Below are positions 47,332-60,600 of a stretch of 64,000 nucleotides of DNA, piece after piece (position 1 is the stretch's first letter; the number at the start of each line of letters is the position of its first letter). The position numbers and the translations under genes are program-made. The DNA is from Phlebotomus papatasi (lineage: Eukaryota; Arthropoda; Insecta; Diptera; Psychodidae), in contig NC_077223.1 in the NCBI RefSeq assembly GCF_024763615.1, forward strand, positions 17,918,001 through 17,982,000. Direction: 5' to 3'. The notes under the pieces are model-generated. The model was not told the DNA's origin. It ran no database searches and saw nothing but the letters and a program-made list of their open reading frames with translations.

Positions 47332-49802
47332 GTAGGGTGTTTAAAAAAAAATAGATTCTTTTGGCCCGGCCGGAAAATTGTTCTATATGATGAGACAATA
47401 AAATGCTTCTTAGACAAGAATAAGTTTGGACGCTGTTTAGAGGTTCCTCAACGGCAATCTTTGTAGTGAAAAATCACGAAAATTCACAAATTCGCCAGGA
47501 ATAAATTTCTCTGCGGAAGACTATTGAGAATTTCTTCTCAATATTTTAGAGGAACATTGCTCATTTAGTGGACAATGTTTTTGCAAAATTTCATTGAAAT
47601 CGGATAAGAAATAGATTTAAAAAAAAAAAATTGGTAAGTTCAAAATGTTCAGAAATTAAAATGTACCAACTCACATATTCGCTTCTAATTCATGTTCTAG
47701 TGATCAGAAATTAATCAATGAGGGCTTGTTGGAAAGCTATTGAGTTATCCTACAAATTTAAGAACATACCAACTATCAATTGGAATTCTTTAAGGGGTCT
47801 CCGTAACTCTTTCGTCTCTTTTGGGACCCAAAGCAGCATATGAATGTTCTGTGAAAAACAATGTTTTTTTTTTTTTATTATTATTTAGAACTGAGAAAAA
47901 TCCGATTCTTGTGGATGATTTACAAACTATAATAATGTCAAAATGTAAGATATTTTTTGTAGGACCTCAATTATTTTCTGAGCTTAGATATTTTTGATTA
48001 AAAAATTATGAAATTGACTTGCAGCATATGCTGCGTGCGGTCCGAAAAAAGTTAATATATATTTACAAAGGAAATTTCTTGATGAAAATTCTGGCGTTCC
48101 AAAAATGTTCATTTCTTTTTTTTGGTTCTCTTTTTAAGCTGCTCTATATAAATAAAGAGTAAAAAATGGCCTTCAAGTTGGTTAAAAAATCAGGAAAATA
48201 TGAAGATTGTCAAGAAATAAATTTTTATACTGGAACCCAAACAAAATATTTAAGAAGTCTCTTTTTCTTCTTATAAGGAACACATAGAACAGCATTTCGT
48301 CTGTACCTAAACTCCTGCTTTTATTAATAGAAAGCCCTCATTTCAGTGATTCAGGCATGGATAGAGTCACCGGAGTCACCTTATAAAAAAAATTATATAA
48401 AAATCCAAATCTGTCCTCTTCTTTTTAGATAAATTATGTTCCACATTATTTGAAGATATTTAAAAAGAATTCCTTAATTTCTGATTGTTTTAAAATCACA
48501 TCTATCGCTATTTTTATTGATTTGGATTCCTCAGGAGACCCATGAGTTAAATCAAGTACTATTCATTATCCTTAGCTCTTTTTATCTCACCAAAACACAA
48601 TAAAAGCAGAAAATACCTAAAATTTAGGTATTTTCTAAATAAAATTCGGTAAATTTACCGAAAAACTTAGATTTTTCATGATATTTTTTTTGTGTTTAGC
48701 TAAATCGCAAAATTCTTTTCTCAATTTTTTTATTGATATTTTTTTGCCATAAAACTCCATTTTTTCTTGCTTCTACTTTGTTTTCGCTTCAGCCCAAATC
48801 ACAAAATCCTTTCCTCCTGACACATTTTTTTTGCCCTCAATAGACTTTCACGTAAATTTTTCACGAAGCTTTTTTTAATTTACCCAAGTAGCGAAATTTT
48901 CTTTTTTTGTTTTTAATTTTTTTTGACCCTGTTTTTACATAGACTTAAAGCACAAAATCCTTTCCTCCTAAGACCTCTCCTTGACATTTTTTTTTGCTCC
49001 CAAAATACTTAGATTTTTCACGATTCTTCGAATTCACTCAAAATGCAAAATTCTCTACACTAAATTTTCTCTTTGACATTTATTTTTTTTCGACATTGTT
49101 TTTGCTTCTACCTGGAGAATTCGACAAATTATTAGTTGATTTAAGTCATTTAATTTAGTTATTAGAGATAGTTTTCAAATTTTTCCTCTTTTTTAATTGC
49201 TTATGCAATTAATAAAGGAGCATGAATTAGTAATTATCATTCATATTTTTATGAAACAAAAGGAACTAAATAAAGGAAAATGTTCCCTTATCATTCTTAT
49301 TAAGGCCAATCCATCTCACGACGACCATAGAGGTACCCTTCATGGTCTCAGATGTTTCTGAATTTTACATATGGTTAAATACACGATCAAATGCAAGATA
49401 AAAATAAATACAATACAATAAAATACAATAATATACCGTTATTTTTTTTCGACCAAAAATGTTCTGGCCGGAGATACATGGCGCCAAAGGTGGCGTCTCG
49501 CGCTTCATTCGTCAAATGAGATTTTTGGCAAATATTTCAAAATGCTCTATCTCGTGAACGGGTTGAGATTTCTTCTTACTCTTTTTTTAACTGCTCGAAC
49601 TCCAAGAGAGAGCAGTTTTCACAATCGACTTTTTTTTCAACTTTTCACCATTCTAGCTGCTAAACGGTAAGAGATATTGACTTCCGGTTTTCGGTGACCC
49701 CCTAAGAAGTCAATACATTATATCTAACTAACTTACTCAAATTACCCCCTACCCTTTCTAACCCCTCCAAAAAACATGTTATATGACCTTGTAAAAAATT
49801 GG
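47332..49802 (+). repeat. Inner palindrome arm, left (2.47 kb)
   Basis: This unique (non-tandem) segment is nearly identical, in reverse complement, to 51178-53634. It begins TAGGGTGTTTAAAAAAAA and ends near the phrase CATGTTATATGACCTTG. Small indels distinguish the arms (for example a 10-bp CACAAATTCG difference near 47487). No gene is visible. It contains a TTAA-type MITE at 47804-48055. Confidence 0.92.
47804..48055. mobile_element. TTAACTCTTTCGTCTC-family MITE, copy 2
   Basis: This is related to 35257-35504: AACTCTTTCGTCTCTTTTGG on the left and GCAGCATATGCTGC near the right end. The left TTAA has mutated to GTAA. It lies within the left inner arm and is duplicated in the right arm. Confidence 0.7.
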
Positions 49803-51177
49803 CCTTGACGATTTACTTCATTTTTGGATATGTTATGGAGGTAGTCCAGCTGAACATTTCGTCGTTTGACATTTATCTATCTATTTTAATTAATTAAAAG
49901 ATTAATGATTTTTTGAATTTTTTCAGAAAAGGAAAAATACCAGTTAAACTCAAAATTTTGAGTTCAATTTTTTCAGGGAGTACAGTACTCCACAATACTT
50001 ATAAACAATTAACCCTTTAACGACGAGACACTTTTTACGGACTGAAAATCAACAATAAAAGTTAATCTGGGAAACATAATCAATGATAAATCTTACATCT
50101 AATCTTGGAAAGTCCAACAGAGTCTGATTCGGTATGTTTCTTGCATCTATGAATGATAGGAACGAAAATAGCCTAAAAATTTAAGTATTTTTCTGACAAT
50201 ACCAATGAATAATATTTTTCGCTTTAATGAAAAATATTACGTATGAGTTTTGTAGTTTTTATTGGCAAAAGGGGTTTGCTTAAAAAAATTGGAAGTATAA
50301 AAAAATGAATAAAATCAATTATGAATTTGAGAATTTAAAAATTCGCCATTTTTGAGCTTAAATATATACTACATAACAAATAGCTAGAGACTTGCAAAAA
50401 ATATTCTAGATTCCTTCAACCTTCTACTTTACAATTACGTAGAGACATAAGAAGAAAATAACTTTAGGTAGTCAGGAAAAATTATTTTCTTTATGGGACA
50501 CCGGTGTTCCAATCGTCCTTAAAGGGTTAAAAAATCAAAAATTTTCAATCTATCGTTTTTGAAAAAATTAATTTTTCTTATTTTCAAATAAAAATGCCTT
50601 TTATTGACAAATTTACATCTTTAAGATACATTTAACACACGTGTTAAAATGTTGAATTTCTTTTAACCTAGAATTAAAAACAAATTTCATTTTACAAATC
50701 AGGTGAAAATTAAGCTTTAACCTTGAATAATTCAAGATGGCGAATTTTCCGGTGATAGATGTCTAAGGACGAAATGTTCAGCTGGACTATCTACATAACA
50801 TATTCAAAAATGAAGGAAATCGTCAGGGCCAATTTTTTGCAAAATTAGAAAAACCTCATTTTTGACCTATTTTTGGGGGATAGGGAACTCATGAAGGGGG
50901 AGGGGGTAAAAACAAAGAGATTACTTTCGAGATAATGTTGTTTGAGGAGGGGTCACCGAAGACTGGAAGTTGATATCTCTTACCGTTTGAATTTTATATG
51001 GGACAAAAGACTGAGAAAGTGCAAAAAACAGTATTTTTAAAATAAGGCTATTACAGTTACTTTCCCGATCTATCACCGATTGTGACCGATGCAGTCGGGT
51101 TCAGAATTAACAGATCTTTCAAAAATGTCCAAATTTGTCCAAATGCGTTGAAAATTAGGCCCTCCAAGGTGGTTGAC
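49803..51177. repeat. Central spacer of the palindrome
   Basis: It separates the near-identical arms. It holds a piggyBac-like MITE (50009-50530). On either side of this, 49803-49870 and about 50760-50850 are diverged inverted copies of each other (shared GTCCAGCTGAACATTTCGTC). A further block (50880-51000) is a diverged relative of arm sequence (GGTCACCGAA, ATATCTCTTACCGTTT), so the spacer includes an older layer of the same inverted structure. Confidence 0.75.
50009..50530. mobile_element. piggyBac-like MITE, copy 2
   Basis: TTAACCCTTTAACGACGA at the left and CGTCCTTAAAGGGTTAA at the right, both with TTAA. It matches 41773-42298 in the opposite orientation. Length 522 bp, no coding region. 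Confidence 0.8.
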
Positions 51178-53634
51178 CAATTTTTTACAAGGTCATATAA
51201 CATGTTTTTTGGAGGGGTTAGAAAGGGTAGGGGGTAATTTGAGTAAGTTAGTTAGATATAATGTATTGACTTCTTAGGGGGTCACCGAAAACCGGAAGTC
51301 AATATCTCTTACCGTTTAGCAGCTAGAATGGTGAAAAGTTGAAAAAAAAGTCGATTGTGAAAACTGCTCTCTCTTGGAGTTCGAGCAGTTAAAAAAAGAG
51401 TAAGAAGAAATCTCAACCCGTTCACGAGATAGAGCATTTTGAAATATTTGCCAAAAATCTCATTTGACGAATGAAGCGCGAGACGCCACCTTTGGCGCCA
51501 TGTATCTCCGGCCAGAAAATTTTTGGTCGAAAAAAAATAACGGTATATTATTGTATTTTATTGTATTGTATTTATTTTTATCTTGCATTTGATCGTGTAT
51601 TTAACCATATGTAAAATTCAGAAACATCTGAGACCATGAAGGGTACCTCTATGGTCGTCGTGAGATGGATTGGCCTTAATAAGAATGATAAGGGAACATT
51701 TTCCTTTATTTAGTTCCTTTTGTTTCATAAAAATATGAATGATAATTACTAATTCATGCTCCTTTATTAATTGCATAAGCAATTAAAAAAGAGGAAAAAT
51801 TTGAAAACTATCTCTAATAACTAAATTAAATGACTTAAATCAACTAATAATTTGTCGAATTCTCCAGGTAGAAGCAAAAACAATGTCGAAAAAAAATAAA
51901 TGTCAAAGAGAAAATTTTGTGTAGAGAATTTTGCATTTTGAGTGAATTCGAAGAATCGTGAAAAATCTAAGTATTTTGGGAGCAAAAAAAAATGTCAAGG
52001 AGAGGTCTTAGGAGGAAAGGATTTTGTGCTTTAAGTCTATGTAAAAACAGGGTCAAAAAAAATTAAAAACAAAAAAAGAAAATTTCGCTACTTGGGTAAA
52101 TTAAAAAAAGCTTCGTGAAAAATTTACGTGAAAGTCTATTGAGGGCAAAAAAAATGTGTCAGGAGGAAAGGATTTTGTGATTTGGGCTGAAGCGAAAACA
52201 AAGTAGAAGCAAGAAAAAATGGAGTTTTATGGCAAAAAAATATCAATAAAAAAATTGAGAAAATAATTTTGCGATTTAGCTAAACACAAAAAAAATATCA
52301 TGAAAAATCTAAGTTTTTCGGTAAATTTACCGAATTTTATTTAGAAAATACCTAAATTTTAGGTATTTTCTGCTTTTATTGTGTTTTGGTGAGATAAAAA
52401 GAGCTAAGGATAATGAATAGTACTTGATTTAACTCATGGGTCTCCTGAGGAATCCAAATCAATAAAAATAGCGATAGATGTGATTTTAAAACAATCAGAA
52501 ATTAAGGAATTCTTTTTAAATATCTTCAAATAATGTGGAACATAATTTATCTAAAAAGAAGAGGACAGATTTGGATTTTTATATAATTTTTTTTATAAGG
52601 TGACTCCGGTGACTCTATCCATGCCTGAATCACTGAAATGAGGGCTTTCTATTAATAAAAGCAGGAGTTTAGGTACAGACGAAATGCTGTTCTATGTGTT
52701 CCTTATAAGAAGAAAAAGAGACTTCTTAAATATTTTGTTTGGGTTCCAGTATAAAAATTTATTTCTTGACAATCTTCATATTTTCCTGATTTTTTAACCA
52801 ACTTGAAGGCCATTTTTTACTCTTTATTTATATAGAGCAGCTTAAAAAGAGAACCAAAAAAAAGAAATGAACATTTTTGGAACGCCAGAATTTTCATCAA
52901 GAAATTTCCTTTGTAAATAGATATTAACTTTTTTCGGACCGCACGCAGCATATGCTGCAAGTCAATTTCATAATTTTTTAATCAAAAATATCTAAGCTCA
53001 GAAAATAATTGAGGTCCTACAAAAAATATCTTACATTTTGACATTATTATAGTTTGTAAATCATCCACAAGAATCGGATTTTTCTCAGTTCTAAATAATA
53101 ATAAAAAAAAACATTGTTTTTCACAGAACATTCATATGCTGCTTTGGGTCCCAAAAGAGACGAAAGAGTTACGGAGACCCCTTAAAGAATTCCAATTGAT
53201 AGTTGGTATGTTCTTAAATTTGTAGGATAACTCAATAGCTTTCCAACAAGCCCTCATTGATTAATTTCTGATCACTAGAACATGAATTAGAAGCGAATAT
53301 GTGAGTTGGTACATTTTAATTTCTGAACATTTTGAACTTACCAATTTTTTTTTTAAATCTATTTCTTATCCGATTTCAATGAAATTTTGCAAAAACATTG
53401 TCCACTAAATGAGCAATGTTCCTCTAAAATATTGAGAAGAAATTCTCAATAGTCTTCCGCAGAGAAATTTATTCCTGGCGAATTTTCGTGATTTTTCACT
53501 ACAAAGATTGCCGTTGAGGAACCTCTAAACAGCGTCCAAACTTATTCTTGTCTAAGAAGCATTTTATTGTCTCATCATATAGAACAATTTTCCGGCCGGG
53601 CCAAAAGAATCTATTTTTTTTTAAACACCCTACT
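51178..53634 (-). repeat. Inner palindrome arm, right (2.46 kb)
   Basis: This is the reverse complement of 47332-49802, with only scattered mismatches and short indels visible. Like the left arm it carries no gene. It contains the duplicated MITE at 52923-53171. Confidence 0.92.
52923..53171. mobile_element. TTAACTCTTTCGTCTC-family MITE, copy 3
   Basis: This is the inverted duplicate of 47804-48055 in the right inner arm, showing that the arms were duplicated or converted together with the MITE. Confidence 0.7.
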
Positions 53635-56600
53635 GACCAGCTACCTAACTTCCAAAATGCTTACATGCAAAATGGGGATTCAGGAAGTTGGGATGAGGAT
53701 CTGGGAGACTTTGACGGTTGACTGGGAATTCTCATGTGGTGCACCAGATTCGGTATCTATCCCACTATCATCCTGCACTGAAATCATTGAGTAAGTTTTT
53801 GCTGGTGCTGACCAGCTACCTAACTTCCAAATACATACAAAATGGGGATTCTGGAAGTTGGGATGAGGATCTGGGAGACTTTGACGGTTGACTGGGAATT
53901 CTCATGTGGTGCACCAGATTCGGTATCTATCCCACTATCATCCTGCATTAAAATCATTGAGTAAGTTTTTGCTGGTGCTGACCAGCTACCTAACTTCCAA
54001 AATGCTTACATGCAAAATGGGGATTCTGGAAGTTGGGATGAGGATCTGGGAGACTTTGACGGTTGACTGGGAATTCTCATGTGGTGCACCAGATTCGGTA
54101 TCTATCCCACTATCATCCTGCACTGAAATCATTGAGTAAGTTTTTGCTGGTGCTGACCAGCTACCTAACTTCCAAATACATACAAAATGGGGATTCTGGA
54201 AGTTGGGATGAGGATCTGGGAGACTTTGACGGTTGACTGGGAATTCTCATGTGGTGCACCAGATTCGGTATCTATCCCACTATCATCCTGCACTGAAATC
54301 ATTGAGTAAGTTTTTGCTGGTGCTGACCAGCTACCTAACTTCCAAAATGCTTACATGCAAAATGGGGATTCTGGAAGTTGGGATGAGGATCTGGGAGACT
54401 TTGACGGTTGACTGGGAATTCTCATGTGGTGCACCAGATTCGGTATCTATCCCACTATCATCTTGCATTAAAATCATTGAGTAAGTTTTTGCTGGTGCTG
54501 ACCAGCTACCTAACTTCCAAAATGCTTACATGCAAAATGGGGATTCTGGAAGTTGGGATGAGGATCTGGGAGACTTTGACGGTTGACTGGGAATTCTCAT
54601 GTGGTGCACCAGATTCGGTATCTATCCCACTATCATCCTGCACTGAAATCATTGAGTAAGTTTTTGCTGGTGCTGACCAGCTACCTAACTTCCAAATACA
54701 TACAAAATGGGGATTCTGGAAGTTGGGATGAGGATCTGGGAGACTTTGACGGTTGACTGGGAATTCTCATGTGGTGCACCAGATTCGGTATCTATCCCAC
54801 TATCATCCTGCATTAAAATCATTGAGTAAGTTTTTGCTGGTGCTGACCAGCTACCTAACTTCCAAATACATACAAAATGGGGATTCTGGAAGTTGGGATG
54901 AGGATCTGGGAGACTTTGACGGTTGACTGGGAATTCTCATGTGGTGCACCAGATTCGGTATCTATCCCACTATCATCCTGCATTAAAATCATTGAGTAAG
55001 TTTTTGCTGGTGCTGACCAGCTACCTAACTTCCAAATACATACAAAATGGGGATTCTGGAAGTTGGGATGAGGATCTGGGAGACTTTGACGGTTGACTGG
55101 GAATTCTCATGTGGTGCACCAGATTCGGTATCTATCCCACTATCATCCTGCATTAAAATCATTGAGTAAGTTTTTGCTGGTGCTGACCAGCTACCTAACT
55201 TCCAAATACATACAAAATGGGGATTCTGGAAGTTGGGATGAGGATCTGGGAGACTTTGACGGTTGACTGGGAATTCTCATGTGGTGCACCAGATTCGGTA
55301 TCTATCCCACTATCATCCTGCACTGAAATCATTGAGTAAGTTTTTGCTGGTGCTGACCAGCTACCTAACTTCCAAATACATGCAAAATGGGGATTCTGGA
55401 AGTTGGGATGAGGATCTGGGAGACTTTGACGGTTGACTGGGAATTCTCATGTGGTGCACCAGATTCGGTATCTATCCCACTATCATCCTGCACTGAAATC
55501 ATTGAGTAAGTTTTTGCTGGTGCTGACCAGCTACCTAACTTCCAAAATGCTTACATGCAAAATGGGGATTCTGGAAGTTGGGATGAGGATCTGGGAGACT
55601 TTGACGGTTGACTGGGAATTCTCATGTGGTGCACCAGATTCGGTATCTATCCCACTATCATCCTGCATTAAAATCATTGAGTAAGTTTTTGCTGGTGCTG
55701 ACCAGCTACCTAACTTCCAAATACATACAAAATGGGGATTCTGGAAGTTGGGATGAGGATCTGGGAGACTTTGACGGTTGACTGGGAATTCTCATGTGGT
55801 GCACCAGATTCGGTATCTATCCCACTATCATCCTGCATTAAAATCATTGAGTAAGTTTTTGCTGGTGCTGACCAGCTACCTAACTTCCAAAATGCTTACA
55901 TGCAAAATGGGGATTCTGGAAGTTGGGATGAGGATCTGGGAGACTTTGACGGTTGACTGGGAATTCTCATGTGGTGCACCAGATTCGGTATCTATCCCAC
56001 TATCATCCTGCATTAAAATCATTGAGTAAGTTTTTGCTGGTGCTGACCAGCTACCTAACTTCCAAAATGCTTACATGCAAAATATTCTGGAAGTTGGGAT
56101 GAGGATCTGGGAGACTTTGACGGTTGACTGGGAATTCTCATGTGGTGCACCAGATTCGGTATCTATCCCACTATCATCCTGCATTAAAATCATTGAGTAA
56201 GTTTTTGCTGGTGCTGACCAGCTACCTAACTTCCAAATACATACAAAATGGGGATTCTGGAAGTTGGGATGAGGGTCTGGGAGACTTTGACGGTTGACTG
56301 GGAATTCTCATGTGGTGCACCAGATTCGGTATCTATCCCACTATCATCCTGCATTAAAATCATTGAGTAAGTTTTTGCTGGTGCTGACCAGCTACCTAAC
56401 TTCCAAAATGCTTACATGCAAAATGGGGATTCTGGAAGTTGGGATGAGGATCTGGGAGACTTTGACGGTTGACTGGGAATTCTCATGTGGTGCACCAGAT
56501 TCGGTATCTATCCCACTATCATCCTGCATTAAAATCATTGAGTAAGTTTTTGCTGGTGCTGACCAGCTACCTAACTTCCAAATACATACAAAATGGGGAT

Positions 56601-57250
56601 TCTGGAAGTTGGGATGAGGATCTGGGAGACTTTGACGGTTGACTGGGAATTCTCATGTGGTGCACCAGATTCGGTATCTATCCCACTATCATCCTGCACT
56701 GAAATCATTGAGTAAGTTTTTGCTGGTGCTGACCAGCTACCTAACTTCCAAAATGCTTACATGCAAAATGGGGATTCTGGAAGTTGGGATGAGGATCTGG
56801 GAGACTTTGACGGTTGACTGGGAATTCTCATGTGGTGCACCAGATTCGGTATCTATCCCACTATCATCCTGCACTGAAATCATTGAGTAAGTTTTTGCTG
56901 GTGCTGACCAGCTACCTAACTTCCAAAATGCTTACATGCAAAATGGGGATTCTGGAAGTTGGGATGAGGATCTGGGAGACTTTGACGGTTGACTGGGAAT
57001 TCTCATGTGGTGCACCAGATTCGGTATCTATCCCACTATCATCCTGCATTAAAATCATTGAGTAAGTTTTTGCTGGTGCTGACCAGCTACCTAACTTCCA
57101 AAATGCTTATATGCAAAATGGGGATTCTGGAAGTTGGGATGAGGATCTGGGAGACTTTGACGGTTGACTGGGAATTCTCATGTGGTGCACCAGATTCGGT
57201 ATCTATCCCACTATCATCTTGCACTGAAATCATTGAGTAAGTTTTTACGG
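53635..57250 (+). repeat. Satellite array, right arm (21 monomers)
   Basis: Twenty-one monomers are recognisable by GGTATCTATCCCACTATC at average spacing of 172 bp (170 or 175 bp each). They are the reverse complement of the left array. Each unit contains ATCATTGAGTAAGTTTTT, an apparent splice-donor string, and a GAATTC. Variants CATTAAAATC and CACTGAAATC also alternate among the units. The array ends at TTGAGTAAGTTTTTACGG. One monomer (about 56083) lacks a short GGGGA stretch. Confidence 0.95.
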
Positions 57251-57697
57251 TTCGTGGTCAAACCCCCAACTTCCATTTTGCCTGCATACCAAATAAACTT
57301 CCTAGAGCAAATATTATATATAAAATTCTCAAAATTGTGGTCTGGATCAATTTTTTTATTCCCTAATATTTATTCTTATATTTTTTTTAAGTATTTTAAT
57401 TATATTATGAAATTAAATATCTTTTTTCACTTCTTTTTGTGGAGGTATTTTATTCTGTATTAACTGTCATTTTGAAATTGCTCAGTTGTGCTCTTTTTGG
57501 GTATGATTTTTGAGTTGGGTAAAAATTTCAGGGTAGTATGCGTGTCTCCCGGGCATTGTTTTCCTTTTTCTGTGCACGAAAAAAATGTGAATTTCATGCA
57601 GTAAACCCACTGTGCAAAATGCTAGTAAATCCCTGAAGATCACCACTATATCTTTGTCGTCAGACCCGTGTATTTTTATGCTTCTGCCCATCCGGAA

Positions 57698-60600
57698 ATG
57701 GCCAATGAGCCCCGTCGGATCCTCGACAACTTTCTGCATCAGAAACTCAACAGTCTCCATGGAGCTGTCCTGAGCAGTGGAAAGGTGACTGAGCAGGAGC
57801 TCCTCGAGGCCTACAGGCAGTACCAGGATGACGGTGAAATCAGAATGCCAGTCCAGGAAGAAAATCCAGAACGTCACAATCAACGTGTGAGATTATTCTT
57901 CGGTTCTGCCATTCTCCTGTTCATCCTTGTGGCCACACCACTGATCAGCATTGTCCTTGAGCATATCATCAGTGTTCGTTGCCTCCTGCCCAACAACTAT
58001 TTGGTATGGGAAGCCACACGACCAGTGTCAGATTGCGATTTCTGTCGTGGCGTTCAAGGTCCTCTGATCTTTGGCAATTTGTCCCAGGAGGAATTCAAAC
58101 CCTATGCATACTCATCCCAGCCCATCATCCTCAAGAATGCCATTTCACACTGGCCAGCCACCAAATTGCTCAATTACACCTTCCTTCGCGATCTCTATGC
58201 CAAAATTCCCGGAGCTCTCGACAGTGTCCAGGATGATTGCCAGTTTCTGCATTTCAAATCGAATTTTCTCACTCTACGAGACGTCTTCTCTATGTCTCAA
58301 AGTAGAGCGGAGTTCCGGAAAGGAGAGGTGCCCTGGTACGTCGGATGGTGAGTAATCATTTCAATTGAAAGCCAGTGATAAGCCTAGATCAGCTTATTGA
58401 GGTGCGATTCCTTCGTTGCAAATTCGGATTGTGGCAAACTTGAACGATATTTATACATAAATAATGCAAATTGCGTTTAATAATTCTTAAACATATGTAA
58501 CTTATTATCGTTATTAATGAGGAAAACTTAATGACAAATGCATAAAAGTGTCTGAAAATATTTAAAGTCGATTATCTCGGAAACTATGAGAGATAGAGGC
58601 CTCAAACATTACGTCCATTTAGAGCCCCTTTCAGGCTTGATATATGCAAAATTTCACTTGAAAATTAAGAAAATTGGATCAGAAATGCATAAAAGTGTCT
58701 GAAAATCTAAAAAGTCGATTATCTCGGAAACTATGAGAGATAGAGGCCTCAACTTTACATTCATTGAGAACCTCTGTCAGCGACCCGAGAAAATCGCTCC
58801 TCGCGAAAATCCATGAAAAAATTCGCGCGCCCCGAGAAAATACGCGAAAAAATACGCGACCCACGAAACTCCGAAAAAATTACGTGCCCCGCGAAAATCC
58901 GCGAAAAAATTCGCGTCTCGCGAAGATCCGCGAAAGACATCGCAGATCGTGAATTCGTCAGTTAAATCAGCATTTATCGTAACTTAATTTTTGCGATTTT
59001 GAGATATATACATATTTGGAATCAGCGTAATTTTGTTTATTAAACGCACTTGTGAAAAAGAAACTTTTATAAGGCCAATAAAAATTATTTAAAAACAAAA
59101 ATTATCGTAAGTGCCCTTAATTAAGAAAAATTTATCAGAATTTGTCGTAACTTCCATTTTTGGGGAAGTTACGACAAATTTCCATACAAAATTTTCAATA
59201 ATCAGCATTTGCCGTAAGTTCTTTTGCTCACTTGCGTGGCTTGTAATTTGCAGCAAAATTGCAATATTTCTCTATAAAACGTTTACAAACTCTTCCAAAT
59301 ATCGAAAGACAGTGCGAATAGTGTAACATGAAATCATTTTAATTCAATATTTGCGAGAAAAAAGTGAGAAAAAAATCCCTACCCATCTGTCATTAATTTA
59401 AAACAAAACAAACGACGTGGCGCACAAAATTTATTAGAATTTATTTAATAAAACTTATGAAATAAAAACTCTTAGGGACAGGGATAACAGTATTATTGAC
59501 TAATTTAGTTAAATAAAGGCGCTTATTATCACTAGAATAATTCAAATTGATATAATGCATTTTAGAAAATTGTCGTAACTACCAGAATCTCCATACATTG
59601 GCTTTACAAACGATGGAAGTTACGATAAAATATTATTGTGTTTCTTCTAACATATTTCTCAATATTGCAGCTTTTAAATAATTTTTTAAAGATTTTCTCG
59701 AGTTAACTTACAGTTTATTAGTGCCACTTTTATTATTTTGACTCAAAAGTATCGCATTCGGGGCTCATTTTTAAGAAAAATAATATTGAACTGAAAATTT
59801 CGTAGAAAAGTTGTCAAAAGGAAGTTACGACAAATGCTGATTAAACTGACGAATAATTGTATATGCCACCTTACAAATCTTCGAATATAGACTGACTATG
59901 TAGAGAGGGAGAGTGAGAAAAAGGGAGAGTGAGAGGGTGCTATATAGGCTAAGGGCCTTGACAGACTTGAGGATTAGCCGAGAGACGGCTTAGCGTAATT
60001 ATATCCGAAATAATCGTTAAACCACATTTCTGTCATTTTCCAAAGCCGTCTCTCGGCTTAAGTCCTAAGTGTGTCTAGGGCATAAGGCTCATAATTTTGG
60101 ACAGTCTGCCTATAAGCATCGATGTTCCAAGTTTGAAGTGCGATATTTTCAATACTACTTTTTTGTTACACTCTTTTCAGAAGGATTGTTTAGAAACTTG
60201 GCAAGCTATTTATCATCTCATTTTTACTAAAATTAGTTTTAATACGTTTAAAAATGAATTGATATGTAGAGGTGAATTTGGCTCTTATTTTGGACAACTT
60301 GGTTATTAATTTTTACAACTTGGCTGTAAATTTGGACAGCTAATCCGCCTCAACAGGATGCCCATTGTTCTTCATTTCATGAACCAATCTTACCAAGTCC
60401 TCTTCCTGTTCATGTAAGGGAAACGTAGAATGTCACGAGAAACCCGGAAACTTTCCATATCATTTATTATAGTGAGTTGACTTCGGTACTCCAAGTACGT
60501 GCGGATTCACTCATTCCCTTAGTCATCACAAAAGCTAAAACTTCACGGAATTTCGTGCGAAAAACACCTGTCCAAAATAAGAACCATCACCTCACTGGTA

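Noticed and set aside
53888..57240. Repeated 83-codon frames in the satellite
   Set aside because: Each ends within the next monomer and monomer lengths (170, 175) shift the frame, so no continuous protein results. They are a by-product of the repeat.
45309..57250. CRISPR array
   Set aside because: Monomers are 170/175 bp, without short repeats alternating with unique spacers, in a eukaryotic genome.
57482..57883. 133-codon minus-strand frame
   Set aside because: It is antisense to the first JmjC-gene exon and has no recognisable domain.
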